Under the pieces are notes generated by a model. It made no database searches. It had not been told where the DNA came from and worked only from the letters and a program-made list of their open reading frames with translations. From positions 44,416,437-44,480,436 of the forward strand of contig CM067377.1 of NCBI GenBank assembly GCA_034510155.1: a stretch of DNA of 64,000 bases, in the 5' to 3' direction. Shown one piece after another: positions 22,600 through 35,074 of the stretch (its first letter is position 1; every line of letters starts with the position of its first letter). The translations under genes were made by a program, and so were the position numbers. Source of the stretch: Eucriotettix oculatus (lineage: Eukaryota > Arthropoda > Insecta > Orthoptera > Tetrigidae).

Positions 22600-24215
22600 T
22601 ATTATTTTTGTTTTCTGCAACTTTTACCATATGCCCTATAGCTGCAACACTTCTTTTAAGAGCGATAAGCTATATGAGTGCCATCCGCATTGTAATAAGG
22701 TAATTTTGAGAGGGCACAAAACGTTTGTGAGAATTTACAATTACGGGACCTGTAATGGTAAAGAGGGTTTCCCTGAAGTCGAAAAGGGGAATTTTGACGT
22801 AATTTAAGGCAGGCGACCCTTTTACCTGAGTGGACAGTGCAAATGGAACAGAAGCAGGGCGGACACCAAACTACACAGGAAGTCTTTAAGATTTCGAGAG
22901 CCGTGATATGGTGTCCCAAGAGAACGGACAAATCGATATTTTAATACGTAAGAATTGAGGAAAATGTTACTGGGAGAGAGACAGTAGCTGTGGGATCGTG
23001 GCCGAGAAGGAAGAAACTTTAAGAAAAATTTTAAGTTTACTGTGGGGCTGCTTGGCAGGCTTATACGACGAAAGATTTATATTAAAATGAGGAAATATAA
23101 GTGAAGTAAAATTAAAATCAGAGAATAGTGTGTTATTGTTTATTGTGTGTGTCTGTGAAACTGATCTCCGGCAGGCGAACGAAAGGAAGAAATTTAATTA
23201 CATTCTGGACTACATTCTGTAGTCTACAGGTAAGTTAAAATAACTTTGATTACAGAAACTTGGCCGCATATTTACCATTCAAACGTTTGGCTATATCTCC
23301 CCACTGATTTTACTTTGTGAGAAGGAGTTCATTCAATTAAAAATAAAATTACAATGGTATTCAAATTTTCTTGTTAAATAAAATACTAAAATACCAAAAC
23401 AATTTTGCTTAGTTATATACAGAAGCCTTTAAATTATAAAAATAAACATTACAGCGTGGTGGATTTTCCTCGTCAGTAGCAAAGGAAATGAATATATACA
23501 GAAGGCTGCGAAAATTAATAATTGGTTGGCGATTATCAGACGTGATTTGTTCTGGGACATAGCTGTGGTAGGTGTGGCGTCACGTGTTTCGTTTTTCATG
23601 CAGGATTACTACTCATAAATATTTTTTTAAATTTATTTATAACGGTCGCATCGACTGTCTGGTCAGTGGACCACAGTGACAACTATTTACATATTATTGT
23701 ACAATTATTTCATATTATTTACTATTATCAATTTACATAATAAAATACTGGTAACATCCATTTTTCTGCTCGTTACCACTAACTAATTATTTATCTTCTT
23801 TACATTTGATTTTTAGATTTTAACAAAAGAGAACACAGAATACAATACATTTAATACATAATAATACATTTAAATTTAAATTTTGGTATTCATGAGAGTC
23901 CAGAATAGATTTGTAGTTTCTGCCCTGTTGGTATTTTTAACTATGTTGGTGGTATTTGGGGCATTGATTGATAATATAGTCTATATATAAGGCAGAATTA
24001 CACAGATCACAAGACTATGTGATGGATCTATCCAGTAGATAAGTGTGGCTTAATTTGCAGTGTTCAGTTCTTATTCTGGTGATGGCAACCTGTTCCTTCC
24101 TTCCAATAGCTGTGTGGTTCATAGATATTTTTGAACTCAAAATCTCGCGAATAACTATTTCCATAATCTTCTGTTATTCCAAGTACTGAAAACATTGGAC
24201 CATACAGAAAGCGTA
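22600..24215. other. Unique DNA, no gene seen
   Basis: A good 5' splice-site consensus (CAGGTAAGT) occurs at 23,227-23,235, but no adjoining open frame or acceptor supports an exon. Otherwise only short frames and A+T-rich runs are present. Confidence 0.45.
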
Positions 24216-24219
24216 CTCG

Positions 24220-24680
24220 CTCAGACGTAAGTATCGCGGCCGATGTAGGCCGGTTTCTTGGAAGAAAACCTTCGGCACCAAGCTGCAGTAGATCACGTCC
24301 TTGCGCTCAGAAGCATTTATTACAACGCAAGCGCAAGCGCAAGCCTAGCTAGACGTAGTCACGGCACTATATTAGTACGACCAGGTATGGCGCGCATTGA
24401 TTTACTGTAGGGAAATTCATGGGAGCGGCGAGACAGGTCCGTACAGTCGCTGACTGCACTTTAAGAATAAATCTCGCGGGTGAATTATTGCTGCGATGTT
24501 AAGCTGGCTCCAAGCCCACTGAAATGGCGAATTTATTGGGCAGCTGGAGACGGACGGGCGCCTATAGCCCCGGCCAGAAAAATTAGGCGGGTCTGTAAGG
24601 CTAACGCCGTTGCAAATGGATAGGTGAAGGAAGTCAAGGTCGTACATATACCGCGGAAGAAGTCTACGTCGAGAATTAAT
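24220..24680. promoter_or_regulatory. G+C-rich island, candidate conserved element
   Basis: A unique G+C-rich block of about 400 bases contains a short (GCAAGC)n run near 24,325-24,345. It also has TCAAGGTCG at 24,634-24,642, a match to the FTZ-F1-type YCAAGGYCR site. The 76-codon minus frame has no domain. The role is inferred. Confidence 0.33.
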
Positions 24681-24689
24681 TTAATTCAC

Positions 24690-26235
24690 TACTGATAGAG
24701 GAAATATATTGAGTCCCAGGCCGGAACACTAAGTGACAACACCGCGAAAGCTCACACCACGTAATTTCACCAAAAATTATGCATGACTGCATGTAAATCG
24801 AAATGTTGCTTTATTTTCCACATTTGATCTGTAGAAGTATTAGGTACGTTTCTGTTCAGTATTAATGCATTTATGGTAGTGAAATATAAAAAAACCTAAC
24901 GCGAAAAAGATATTTATAATTAAGGTAATTAATCACATTATTTATTTGATTAGGAGAATAAGTACATGCCACTAAATTGCAGGTGACGAGCCAACAGAAC
25001 AAAGGCACTTTATGTGAAGACGTTGGCAGTAGCTACCATCGAAGGTCGGGTCTAGTCCATGACCATAGCCGACTGGAATCTCCAGACAATTACATGAAGT
25101 AATTACAAGAATAAATGCACTTTATATACAAGAATAAGTAATAAAACATTTGTAGGATGAGAACAAATGCGTTACTTCAACTGTCCCTAATCACTCATTA
25201 CTCTTAAATATTTTATTGTTTTTAATTCATTTCCGCAACGCTGTTTCTTAAAATCAAGTGAGAATCAGAAACGTTGATTTTTCTCGTGTAAGATTTAACC
25301 GTACAAAAGATCTACATATTCGTACGTGAAGAATAACTTTGCATCCCATATTAAGCACATAGCGCGCGGAGGAGTCTAGTTAAAGTTCTTACGGGGAAAA
25401 AGTGAAAAAGATACAATTTATGTATAATATGTGTTATAAATTCATGAATTTAAATAATAACATTCAATGTTTACGTTCATACTGAATGTCAAATATCTCT
25501 GGTCAGAGAGTAGTACAGAGAAGAGAAATCGCTAAGTATTACAATGCATTAAAATACATGTAATAAAACGTGAATACGTATTCATTTGAGTTTTATATAT
25601 TAGAGAAATATATATTGCTCAATATATATCCGTTGTAAAAAGAAAACTGTATATAAGCAAATTGAATTGAATTGAAATCGCTTATTTATTATTGGTAATT
25701 TTAAAAAAGTGAGTACATTCAGATATTCGCACTTACTTCCATTATGCGTCGGCATTGAACTTTGGCGTGTCAAAGTATGAAACAAAGAAGAAGGAATATT
25801 TATTCGCGAACCCATAATAATAGAATAACTGCAAATTTAAATAGTGTAAATAGAATACAAAATAATGAAACATTTAAATGTGCTTTGCATGCCTTTCTAA
25901 GAATATTTAATATTTTTGATTGTGGATTGATAGATTTACAATTAATTTTTTGCAATAGCATTGAAACTTAGAAATTAAATGAATTTCGACCAACCATTGT
26001 ATTACCGCTCCTCATAAATCGTTGAGTACGAATCAGCAGTCTCTGTCTCAGGTAATTATTATGCCTCTTCGCGAGTTGTCACGTAGCCTAAAAAACGTAA
26101 TATTATGAAACTATTTGATAATGAATTAACCTGTAAACTTAGGATTTCTGAAACACATCCCATGTTTGATCCGTCCGAAATTTTTATTCTGTACATCAAA
26201 TATATCAAATTTTGTAACTCGCTAGAAATTATGTA
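24690..26235. other. Unique A+T-rich DNA, no gene seen
   Basis: Short frames only. No repeat end, RNA gene or domain was recognised. Confidence 0.5.
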
Positions 26236-26239
26236 CGGA

Positions 26240-26575
26240 AATTTATGTGAAGCGCACCTCAGTGAAAATAATTCGCAATCGACAATCACGCGGAAACGCA
26301 TGGGTCTGCTTTCCGCACTCTCTACTCTCTCTGCCAGATGGCTGTGATAACCTGCCAGTGCAAACATTTAAGCCTCGACCCCCAGACCTTGAAAGAAGAT
26401 ACGCCGCAGGAGGTTTGCATGAACTCAGCGACTACGAATTTCGTTATCTACACGCCGAAACACGCTACAATGTTGCGTTTCCTACTACGCACATGACCTT
26501 TTTTGGGGCAATGATCGTTCCAGCAAGAAAAAGGAAACGGACAACACTGACAGCAAATAGAAGACATTAAAATTT
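26240..26575. other. G+C-elevated block, unknown
   Basis: Three overlapping frames (107 and 80 codons on +, 102 on -) cover this block and none has a known domain. The longest (+) reads LPDGCDNLPVQTFKPRPPDL in its middle. It may be a fragment of an unrecognised repeat, a conserved non-coding element or an exon. I cannot decide. Confidence 0.25.
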
Positions 26576-26984
26576 ACATGGACTAACATAAATAATTTAA
26601 TAACATTCTTGTCCAAAATTATGGGTTTTCAAATAAATAAAGAGACGGCCAATAAGTCAGGAAATAATTCAATTACTATTTAATTTGTCTAAAACAACGT
26701 TTCGTCCAACTATGTGGTAACTATATACCAAAAATAATATTACAAAATCAAAATGAAATTTAATTAATAAAAATTTGTTAAATACTGTAATTCTGTCACT
26801 TAGTTTACTTCATTTTGAATATTACACTTAATATTTAAACATTGTATCAAATAGTCATTGTTTTAATATTATTTAGTCATAGTAGAACTTTTAATTATGA
26901 GCCTCCTCATTAAGAACAGCAACAACACACGAAAATTAGTTTGGAATCCAATGCGATCTAAATATTAACGATAATAGTATATGG

Positions 26985-27660
26985 GAGGATGGAACGTCAA
27001 ATAGAATGCGAGTTAGGTGATCAGTTTGGTTTTAGGAAGAATGTAGGGACAAGAGAAGCAATATTGAGTCTGCGTCAAATTTTAGAAGACAGGCTTACGT
27101 TCATGGCATTTGCAGATTTAGAAAAAGCCTTTGGCAAAGTTAACCGGAACACACTACTAGAAGAGGACAGGAATAAATTATCGAAAAAGGAGAATTGTTC
27201 ATAACCTCTACAGAAGGCGGGCAGCAGTAATTAGAATTGAAGGGCAAGAAAAGAAAGGAGAAATCAAGAAATGAGTAAGGCAAGGTTGCACTTTGTCGTC
27301 CATGCTCTTTAACTTATATAGAGAACAGGCGATGAAGAAAGTTAAGAATAAATTTGGGAAGGGAATTAAACTGCAAGGAAAAGAAATAAGCCCCCCTACG
27401 GCCTACCAATGATATTGTTCTATTAAGGGAGTCAGAAGAGGATTTGTAAATAGTAATGAACTTGGTTCTGGGGGAAGAGTGCAACATGAGGATTAATAGA
27501 GGAAAACCAAGGTAATGGAGTGTGTTATGGTAAATAGTGGAATAACAGACGGTGTTGGGTTGGGAAGGGGTATTTTGAAGGCAGTTAAGAAATTCTGCTA
27601 CTTGTAAAACATAATAACTAGGTATGATAGAATTATAGTGGAGTAGGACAGCGCAATCCT
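26985..27660 (+). pseudogene. LINE reverse transcriptase core remnant (family C, copy 3)
   Basis: An open frame of 71 codons (26,989-27,204) encodes DQFGFRKNVGTREAILSLRQ and AFADLEKAFGKVNR. These are the GFR-G-TREAI and motif A (FxDLEKAFDxV) blocks of endonuclease/RT LINEs; the catalytic aspartate of AFD is replaced by glycine. With frame changes it continues HNLYRRRAAVIRIEGQ, VRQGCTLSSMLFNLY (motif B) and remains of the following region. This copy holds the N-terminal part of the domain whose C-terminal part survives at 9.2 and 16.1-16.6 kb. Confidence 0.8.
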
Positions 27661-27764
27661 ATGGTCAACGTTTTGGACTTCGAGGAATTACTATGCTTTA
27701 GTACAGCAAGTCAGTAAAGCGTGTTAAAAGCATAAAATATATTCTCTTTGATGAGTTCAGAATT

Positions 27765-27932
27765 CTTTGGGTCGTTTTTATAGTCTTTAGTTCCATTGGA
27801 TTGATGCTTGGAATTCTGTCACTGAACGCTACACTTAATTTCCCTGTCGCGCGTGAAAACCACAGCTCGCAGCCACAATCGAACCAGTGACCACAAAAAC
27901 ACATAACACGTTTACTGGCCATTACTTTGTAG
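27765..27932 (-). mobile_element. tRNA-derived SINE
   Basis: The minus strand shows an A-box-like AATGGCCAGTAAACG, then a B box, GGTTCGATTGTGG, then a body of about 100 bases (GACAGGGAAATTAAGTG, CAATGGAACTAAAGAC). The 79-codon frame here is a shadow of this element. Confidence 0.55.
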
Positions 27933-27939
27933 TACAATT

Positions 27940-29030
27940 GAAATTAACAACCTGCTTTAAGTTGTTCGTGCGCATGAGTGTACGGCACCAGTTAATTAAA
28001 GACACCTTAACACGTGAATCTATAAGGTTATCCGAACTGCAAATCAGATAACGTCAGCGCTACTGACTGATAATGAATAATTTGGACCGATCACAATTTC
28101 ACGAGCACAAGGATTATATATTACCTTCATTACATTTCATAATTTATAAAGAATAAGTATAGTAAGGTATATACAGGTTTTGAGAACAATCCAGGTAAAA
28201 TGGTCAGTTCTGAACAGCAAACTTTTAAGTAATCCGCGGGAAATGAATGTACAAAAACCATTAATTTGTGATTGGATATAAAAATTTGTGTTAGTTGACA
28301 TTCTTTGTAGGATGATGTTTTATATGAATAAGAAATTATTGTATTTTCATGACGGCAGTCTAATTAGGGATGGTGTTTATTTATTATTATGATTAATTAA
28401 TTACGCTCCACAGTTGGGAGACAATTACACATTTCTTTTGTTCATTGAAGGGAAATTCTTTGGCTGCCTGAGAGATTTCATATCAGATTTATAAATATGA
28501 TGAATAAAAAAACGTAGCTATATAATATAGGGATAATGCCAATATTTTAGTATTGTTCAGTACATTTTATTTATTTTTCTATCTCCAACAAACAAAAGCT
28601 ATGCTATATATAAATTGAAATATTCACCTTTATACCTCAATTTCCAGTTACGACTAATACTCAAAAACAAACTCATAAGTAAAATTATTCTTTGAATATT
28701 ATCAAATATCTCACAAAATGCATAAAGTAGAATACTTTCTCTTGGGGTGGGGGTGGGGGCGAACATTCCGCCCTGTCCCCCATCCCCTCTCTGGATCCAT
28801 CACTGATATAAATGAAAATGAAGTTGTCTTATCAAGATATATGAGATTGCAAAAAAAAACATTGCTTTGTTCATGTCTTATTTAATTAAAACTAATTTTG
28901 TAATAAATCATAGATTTATTTATTATTCAATTTTTTTAGTCACATCAAAATTTTGGGTCATTGCGACTTTATAATTAGGAAATTTATTTCGTTTTATTCA
29001 ATTTAGTTCAGTCAGAGACCTTATATACAC
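27940..29030. other. Unique A+T-rich DNA, no gene seen
   Basis: A G-rich GGGGTGGGGGTGGGGG run occurs at 28,744-28,759, followed by a C-rich segment ending GGATCCATCACTG. The latter may be the end of an old repeat. Nothing else was recognised. Confidence 0.45.
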
Positions 29031-29036
29031 TCACAA

Positions 29037-29112
29037 ACAACCAGGCCTTTGCGAGAAATCGAACCTAGGACCTCTGCGGTGCGAGTCACTAGACAACAGA
29101 GGCGGCCTAATC
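29037..29112 (-). mobile_element. tRNA-derived SINE head
   Basis: The minus strand has TCTAGTGACTCGCACCGCAG, then the B-box-like GGTTCGATTTC. This resembles the element at 43.7 kb (TAGTGGCTGGCGTCGC ... CAGAGGTCCCAGG). Both share the CAGAGGTCC block. Confidence 0.6.
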
Positions 29113-29381
29113 ATAGATTCTTGCTTGTTTCAACGTAATAATTTTACTTTTTATCCAAATTGTATTAACTATTTATTTCTACATAAGCATGAATTATACA
29201 ATGAATAAAACAAAGATTTAAAACCTATAAATGTCATTATGTAAATTCTCAATTTCAGTGACGACAATGTAAATTTCATTATTGTTAATAGAAAATTTAT
29301 TTTCTCATATTTTATTTTTAATTTCAATTTATAATCTGAATATATTATTTTAGAGGTCAATGTGCAGACGTATTACATTTA

Positions 29382-29585
29382 TAGGTTACATGAGGGCTAG
29401 GCAATTTGTGGCAATTCCACTTTAATAGCATTGGGAAGGATAGAAAAGGAGGCAAAAGTAGCCAACAGTCAACTAGGTTCCCCACTTATAAATGATGTAG
29501 GGAAACTCTAGAGAAGTATACATCAGGTTAGTGTCCTTTCCAATGACGGGAGTTGAGGGCAAGGCACGTGTCACGGCTTACGGGA
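29382..29585 (+). repeat. Dispersed repeat A, copy 3
   Basis: It begins AGGTTACATGAG and contains CTTTAATAGCATTGGGAAGG, GTAGCCAACAG and GGGAAACTCTAGAGAAG, then CATCAGGT. The copy at 40,531 has AGGCTACATGAG, CTTTAATAGCATAGGAAGGG, GTAGCCAAGGG and GGGAAAACCCTAGAAAACC, then CATCAGGA, in the same order. Confidence 0.7.
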
Positions 29586-29599
29586 ACCTTAGTTTTGGT

Positions 29600-30575
29600 T
29601 CCCTAGTTTAGCGTGATTATTTTTTTCATTTTGTAGGTCGGCATTCACAGTTTTCTAAGCTTTTTTATTTCTGAGGTTCTACAAGTGAATGACAGTGTGA
29701 TAATCCGTGGTGCAAAATACCATTATCAATGATCACGTTATTAATGTATGTTAAATTAGTTCGGTGTGTAACGTGTGATTTTTCATGTTCCTCATTGCGT
29801 TTGTTATTGTTACTTTTGACTAGACTCTTAGGACTACTGAAATGTATTACTATCTTGTATATCCCCAAACCTCGATACAGAGTTTAATAATCGTCGTTTA
29901 TAGAAAAGATTTTATTTTCCAATCGAAGTCTTGATTGGTCAAGTCTTTGTTTTTAAATAATTATTTTTAACTGTGGTAGTTCCAAGTGACTTTACTATCC
30001 AGATGAATAACAATGTGTTTTGTTGTAGGAGACAGAGGTATATGAACATAATTTAAGTGAACTTTGGGGCAGTGTTTTCTTCTTTGTGTAAAGTACTAAA
30101 GTACGAAATGATCTAGCTAACCATTATTCTCGTCCTGTGGATCCAAGTTTGTATATTATTAAGGTAAGTTTGTAGACTCGTCGATATCGAACTGGATCTT
30201 CATGAGTTGCACGCATGACGGTATCATCCTGTTGGCTGGCATATTAATGAAGTTTGGTGCATTAGATACGTTCTGTTGATGCTTCACTGCTGATTCTACC
30301 TCGTCTCAATAGCGAGAAACCCAAGTAGTCAGATGTCTGTTCATTATACAATTAAATAGTTTCTATAAAATGTTATAATACAATATGGAGATTGCTCATG
30401 TTCCGAAAAAATCAATAAAGCACATTTCCACCTTGAACCTTGTACGACTTTGAATCTAGTATTTGAAATGCGATGTCTAATTTCTAAGTGTAACATTAAT
30501 TTGATTTGTCCCAGATATTTCCCCGTATAACAATAGAATAAATACGAAGCTTATTATTGTCATTTGAAACGCTGT
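29600..30575. other. Unique A+T-rich DNA, no gene seen
   Basis: A splice-donor-like AAGGTAAGT occurs near 30,162, without exon support. Nothing else was recognised. Confidence 0.5.
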
Positions 30576-30579
30576 AACA

Positions 30580-30800
30580 CATTAGGCTCGGCTGATTGTG
30601 CTGTTGTCAGCGGCGACTTCCCGCGGCTCTGGTGGACGCGACGTCCACTTCACAATGAAGCAACGTGAGAACGTGCGCAATTTAAAATTACACACCTAGC
30701 CTCCCGTGCAGCAAACAGGTTACGAGATGCTGGATAACCCACGCTCGCTACCGGCATCTCCTCCTTAAACCCTCTCCCCTGATTCCTATCGTTCCCTGTC
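30580..30800. promoter_or_regulatory. G+C-rich island
   Basis: The unique block contains GCGGCGACTTCCCGCGG and GGACGCGACGTCC (a near-palindrome at 30,634-30,646). It lacks an open frame. It is a candidate non-coding element by composition. Confidence 0.3.
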
Positions 30801-30804
30801 CTGT

Positions 30805-32005
30805 TATTTTCTTTAGGTATACCCATTTTAGAAGTTTGGCTCCTCCCTCATAAATAGTGATTGTGTCTTAAATAACAACTCGAGTTGACCCAAGCGTAAC
30901 TACTTATCTCTACGAAAAAGGCTTTTATACAATATTTTGAAACCGAATTTATTTAGCTATTTTTGAGTATAGGTGAGGATAAGTGAAAAACACCTGCATT
31001 GAGGATTAGATCGCCCATTTCCAAAAAATGATTATTATACAGTCATAAATGCGGTACAAACCAAATACAAACTGATCACCTCTAAAAAGTAACATTATGA
31101 AAGTAGCAGATCGAATTCGTCTAGCAATTTGTATTCTTTATATATGTTTTACGTCGGCTAGTAAAAGTGACAAGCAGTCTCAATAATCAATGCAGATGTA
31201 CAAGCAATGATTAAAAAACGGGTATCCTCAAGAAAGTAAAGGAAAATGGAAGTTATAAACATGTAAGGGCAGTCTTGGGCTCTTTATATTAGACAACATT
31301 GGAAAATATTAAGTAATTCACAAGAAAAGGGTTACAAGGAGTCAACAGGTAGTAACACACGCAGTTAACGCACTCCAATCAATGCACCATCATCGTTTTG
31401 CGTGTCCCACATACAACAAGATAAGAAATACCGCCAATGCACAATTCACCGCGGAGGTCTCTGCTGTCCATGCTCTTCTGGATTTCCTCGTGGAAGCAGA
31501 TTTGTTAAAATTTTTGTAATTATAAATGTTATTACAATTCTAAAAAAATTAACTATATGCTTTACTGGGCTTACATTGAGCATTCCTACTAACTTAGTTT
31601 AGAATTCAATGCACCTATGATCAATTTACGCAATGTCCGTCTTCACGTATTTCCTAGAATTAGGACGTGAGGATTGTGTTTAGCGAATTGGTAGGTGAGC
31701 CTTGCTTAGGTCCTGGGTGATAACCATGCAAGTTACGTTTGTTAACCGCACTGGGAGAAACATTTCAAGCACATAGATTGTGGTACATGTAAAAATTGAT
31801 ACCAGATCAGTTGCTTGGATCAAAAATCGGTCTCGGATCAGGGTTCTTAGCAATATATACTTATCCGATATTAGGTTCGTCTCTCGTAATCACCGAAATG
31901 ATGTGTAATACACGCTCAAAATTTTAAACTTGCAAGAGATGGAGACCATATTCAACTTTCATCACAGCAAGTTGGAAATTTTGGGCGGGCTAAAGTGCTT
32001 ATTGC
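30805..32005. other. Mostly unique A+T-rich DNA
   Basis: At 31,860-31,893 the text CTTATCCGATATTAGGTTCG recurs at 36,232 as CTTATCCGATATCAGATTCG, indicating a two-copy repeat of unknown type. No gene was seen. Confidence 0.45.
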
Positions 32006-32009
32006 AGCT

Positions 32010-32087
32010 TCCACTTCTAGGCGGCGTGACGATCAGTTGAGCTAAGCACTCGCGGATAGTCGGCGGTTGATTCTCGTTGACTCTTCT
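32010..32087 (+). mobile_element. tRNA-derived SINE head
   Basis: GATCAGTTGAGCTAAGCACT (A-box region) is followed by GGCGGTTGATTCTCG (B box) at about 32,063-32,077 with tRNA spacing. Confidence 0.6.
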
Positions 32088-32829
32088 TTAATACAGCGAA
32101 TCTAATACGAAATCACGTACGATACTAGAAATGATGCCCTCGTTACATTGGTGGTGCAACATACTTATAGATCGTAGATGTGCTTAAAACCGATCGGAAA
32201 ATTCCCCCACGTGCCGGTAACAAAAGGAATTAGCCAAATTTTCCGGCAGGTCAAGCGTCCAGAATCATAAACTTTGTTTTCACCGGCTGTGGAATTCTAG
32301 ATGAAATACCTGTAAGTACGTTACTCACGATTATACACGTACCTAAATTAGTGAATAGTCTACAGGTATAATGAAACCACAACTCTTTGCCTACTAATAA
32401 AATACAAACGCGAAATAATTGGGAGAATTAAATTAGGCAAATAATTTAGTAAATCCATACTGAAAATCCGTATTCGCGTAGTAAGTATACGACATACTAT
32501 TTTCCAACACATTATTACAAAACCAGAACTGTACGAAATTAGAGTTCACATTATTTGTCTTTAAACGCGACTTATTTGAACACTGAAGAACGTGGCACTT
32601 AAGATAAGCTACGTTCAAATTGTTCACTTATTGACTATAATTTACATACTGCAGTAATTGAAACCTTATTTGGGAGAGAATTGCTTGCACCTAACATGCA
32701 TCAATATTGTACCTCAGCGTATGCATAAAACTAAATCGAATACATTAATCCAATATTACCGTATTTCAGCATATCTTTTAACTGGGTAGAGAACTACATG
32801 ATTTATTAGCAACGCATTCAGCATCCAGA

Positions 32830-33125
32830 AAGTAACTTGCAACCATCCCCCAGTCAGAATACATAATGTACAAACAAAAACAGTAAACCTAAATTTAGAT
32901 TGTAAATTAAGTTGTAAAATCATGTAGTAAAAAGAACAGAAAATGAGTTGACATGAAGACAAGAGTACAATTATGGTTGATAGGAATAAAATCACCGTTA
33001 TCTATAGACGGTGAAATCCTGAAATATAAAATTGTCATCAAACTAAAATGGGCCTGTGGGATGGAGTTATGGGGATATGCAACAAAATCAAATATACAAA
33101 TGATTAAAAGATGCCATTAAACCCA
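32830..33125 (+). pseudogene. Jockey-like LINE fragment, copy 2
   Basis: The DNA aligns with 12,062-12,365 of the LINE at 11.5 kb. Shared landmarks are CCCAGTCA, AATAATGTA/ACATAATGTA, AAAACAGTAAA, TTAGATTGTAAATTAAGTTG (TTAGATTCTAAATTGAATTG in copy 1), TTATCTATWGAC and GGAGTTATGGGGATATGC. It encodes the RT thumb region with stops. Older than copy 1. Confidence 0.75.
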
Positions 33126-33129
33126 AAGG

Positions 33130-34520
33130 AAGTAGCATCAAATGAAGACACCGTTATAAACGCTCTAAAGTTCATTCGTCAATAAGAATTTTGAATGAAA
33201 TATAATTAAAATGTCATGTCAGTCAAATTTTAACAGTTTAATTAATAAAATAAAAATGATTATATCTTTTATTTGTTTAAAAATGTACATAATTGTAATT
33301 CAAATTTCATATGTAAAGAATATAATAAAAACAAATATTTTACTCAAGAATTCCCATGGTGTTAAGAAATTTTTATAACGTAGTATAACGAAAATGTAAT
33401 TGATAGTCACTAATAACCCACGGGTTGATGCGACGTTAAGCCTAAATAAAAAAGATGTCAATCCTAGATCTTCCGGAAAATTGTAAAGAGTATAAAATGT
33501 ACGATCTCATGTATTGCTGCAACAATAATTCAGCTCTAATTGGCACAACTCCAATGTTCATTTCCTTACATATAACATAATTAATATGGATATAAATAAG
33601 AGCGAAATATAGATTCTTAAGTTATGGAGGGTAGTATTTTAAACTTGATTTTTTGTATTACAATTTTTATTAGAAAATATTGTGTATCCATATTATAATT
33701 CATATTATGTACCATAAGTCCTCTAAATATTTACATTATCTAACAGTAGTATAGATGTTATTTCCATCATCCATATCAACTCTCTGAATTTCAGAGCGAT
33801 TTGCCGGAATTTCAATTTGACAAGATTCTTTGTCGTCATTTTCTACTTTGGTTTCATTGAGATTTTAAAAGAGTTTAAGAAGGCGGTCGAGGGAAGTAAT
33901 TCGTTTCATTTATCTTAATTCTCACTTATCAATCCTGTTAATTAATTAATGACTTCTGGTATCAACGGTGGGAATAGAATTTGTAATGGATGAGTAGGTA
34001 CATGTCATTATGCCGTATGTATTGTCTGATTATCAATTATTTTTGGGGGAAAAGCAGCAGTATATTTTAGTTTGATATTAAAGATGATCTGGTGGCGCTC
34101 TTTATGATAGGACGATGCACAAGCTAAAATATTCATTCTAGAACATTTTTCTCGTGTAGGATGTGGAACGTGGTAAACCTAGGAGTTGAGCAAGCGGTAG
34201 TCAATGCCGGAAGGGCTGAGGCAGAGGTGAAACAGCTCGGAACGACAACGCACAATGCAGAAGCAGACGCATAGCGCCATTAAATGACCAGTCTCCTACT
34301 CGTAACTGCACCATAAAATTCATAAAGGAACTACAAGCAGAAGATGGTTCGTGTCTAACTTTAAAACTTTTCTAACAACTGGCGTATGGTTATGTGATTT
34401 TATATTTCATGGTCCGTGAGAAATTGAGCTTTCAAATTAGCCTTTCATTTTTAAATATCCTGTAAGTAAATATATTTTAACATTAGGTACAGGTTTCCAA
34501 AAACCCAATAAAGAATGTTG
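33130..34520. other. Unique A+T-rich DNA, no gene seen
   Basis: A SINE/LINE-tail-like stretch, GATGCGACGTTAAGCC then AAATAAAAAAG, lies at 33,427-33,452. A moderately G+C-rich segment is at 34,180-34,300. No gene was recognised. Confidence 0.45.
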
Positions 34521-34527
34521 TAGTATT

Positions 34528-34640
34528 TAGTCCTTAGACTGGTCTGATGAAACTCTCCATGCTAACCTGTTTGTGCTTTTCCTTCTTTCATTCTCTAACT
34601 TCCCAGCATGGGTTACGTTTCTGGCATTCCACTCTCTGAT
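34528..34640 (+). repeat. Dispersed repeat fragment (pair with 8.55 kb)
   Basis: It shares CTTAGACTGGTCTGATG followed by AACTCTCCATGCTAACC with the fragment at 8,553-8,640. The type is unknown. Confidence 0.5.
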
Positions 34641-35037
34641 TCGTAGAACGTTACATTCTCCTGAGGATATCCGAATGGGAAACATTTTTACCTCCCGAAT
34701 ATTTTACCCTAGAGGCTGCCATCATATTGTTATGCATTTATCGTTAAAGACATGGGTGTACCTTCCCCCATGATTTTCAAAGCGTTTTAACTACTAAACA
34801 CGTCACACGTGCTTTGAGAATGAGTAGCCTTCCTGCAACAATTTTATTGCAAACGACACGCCACATTCTATAGGAACCATACGTAACATATCCAATAACA
34901 TAAAAAAGCCTAATGCTAGAAATCATCCTCTTCTGAAAATACAAAATGGAAGATGGCTTAAACGTAATGGATCTAAGGAATATCTTAGGAGGACTTGATA
35001 CTGCAGGAGACCTCATAACGTCAACGAAGAGACGTTA

Positions 35038-35072
35038 GGCTTATAGAATTGTATTCTTAATGCTAATATATT
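35038..35072 (+). mobile_element. Jockey-like LINE 3'-end scrap
   Basis: GCTTATAGAATTGTATTC then TTAATGCTAA matches GCTTATAGAATTGCATTC then TGATTGCTAA at 12,671-12,698, next to the poly-A end of copy 1. It is short, so chance cannot be fully excluded. Confidence 0.4.
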
Positions 35073-35074
35073 AA

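Noticed and set aside
23227..23235. Strong splice donor as evidence of an exon
   Set aside because: Such a site occurs by chance in tens of kilobases, and there is no adjoining frame, acceptor or start.
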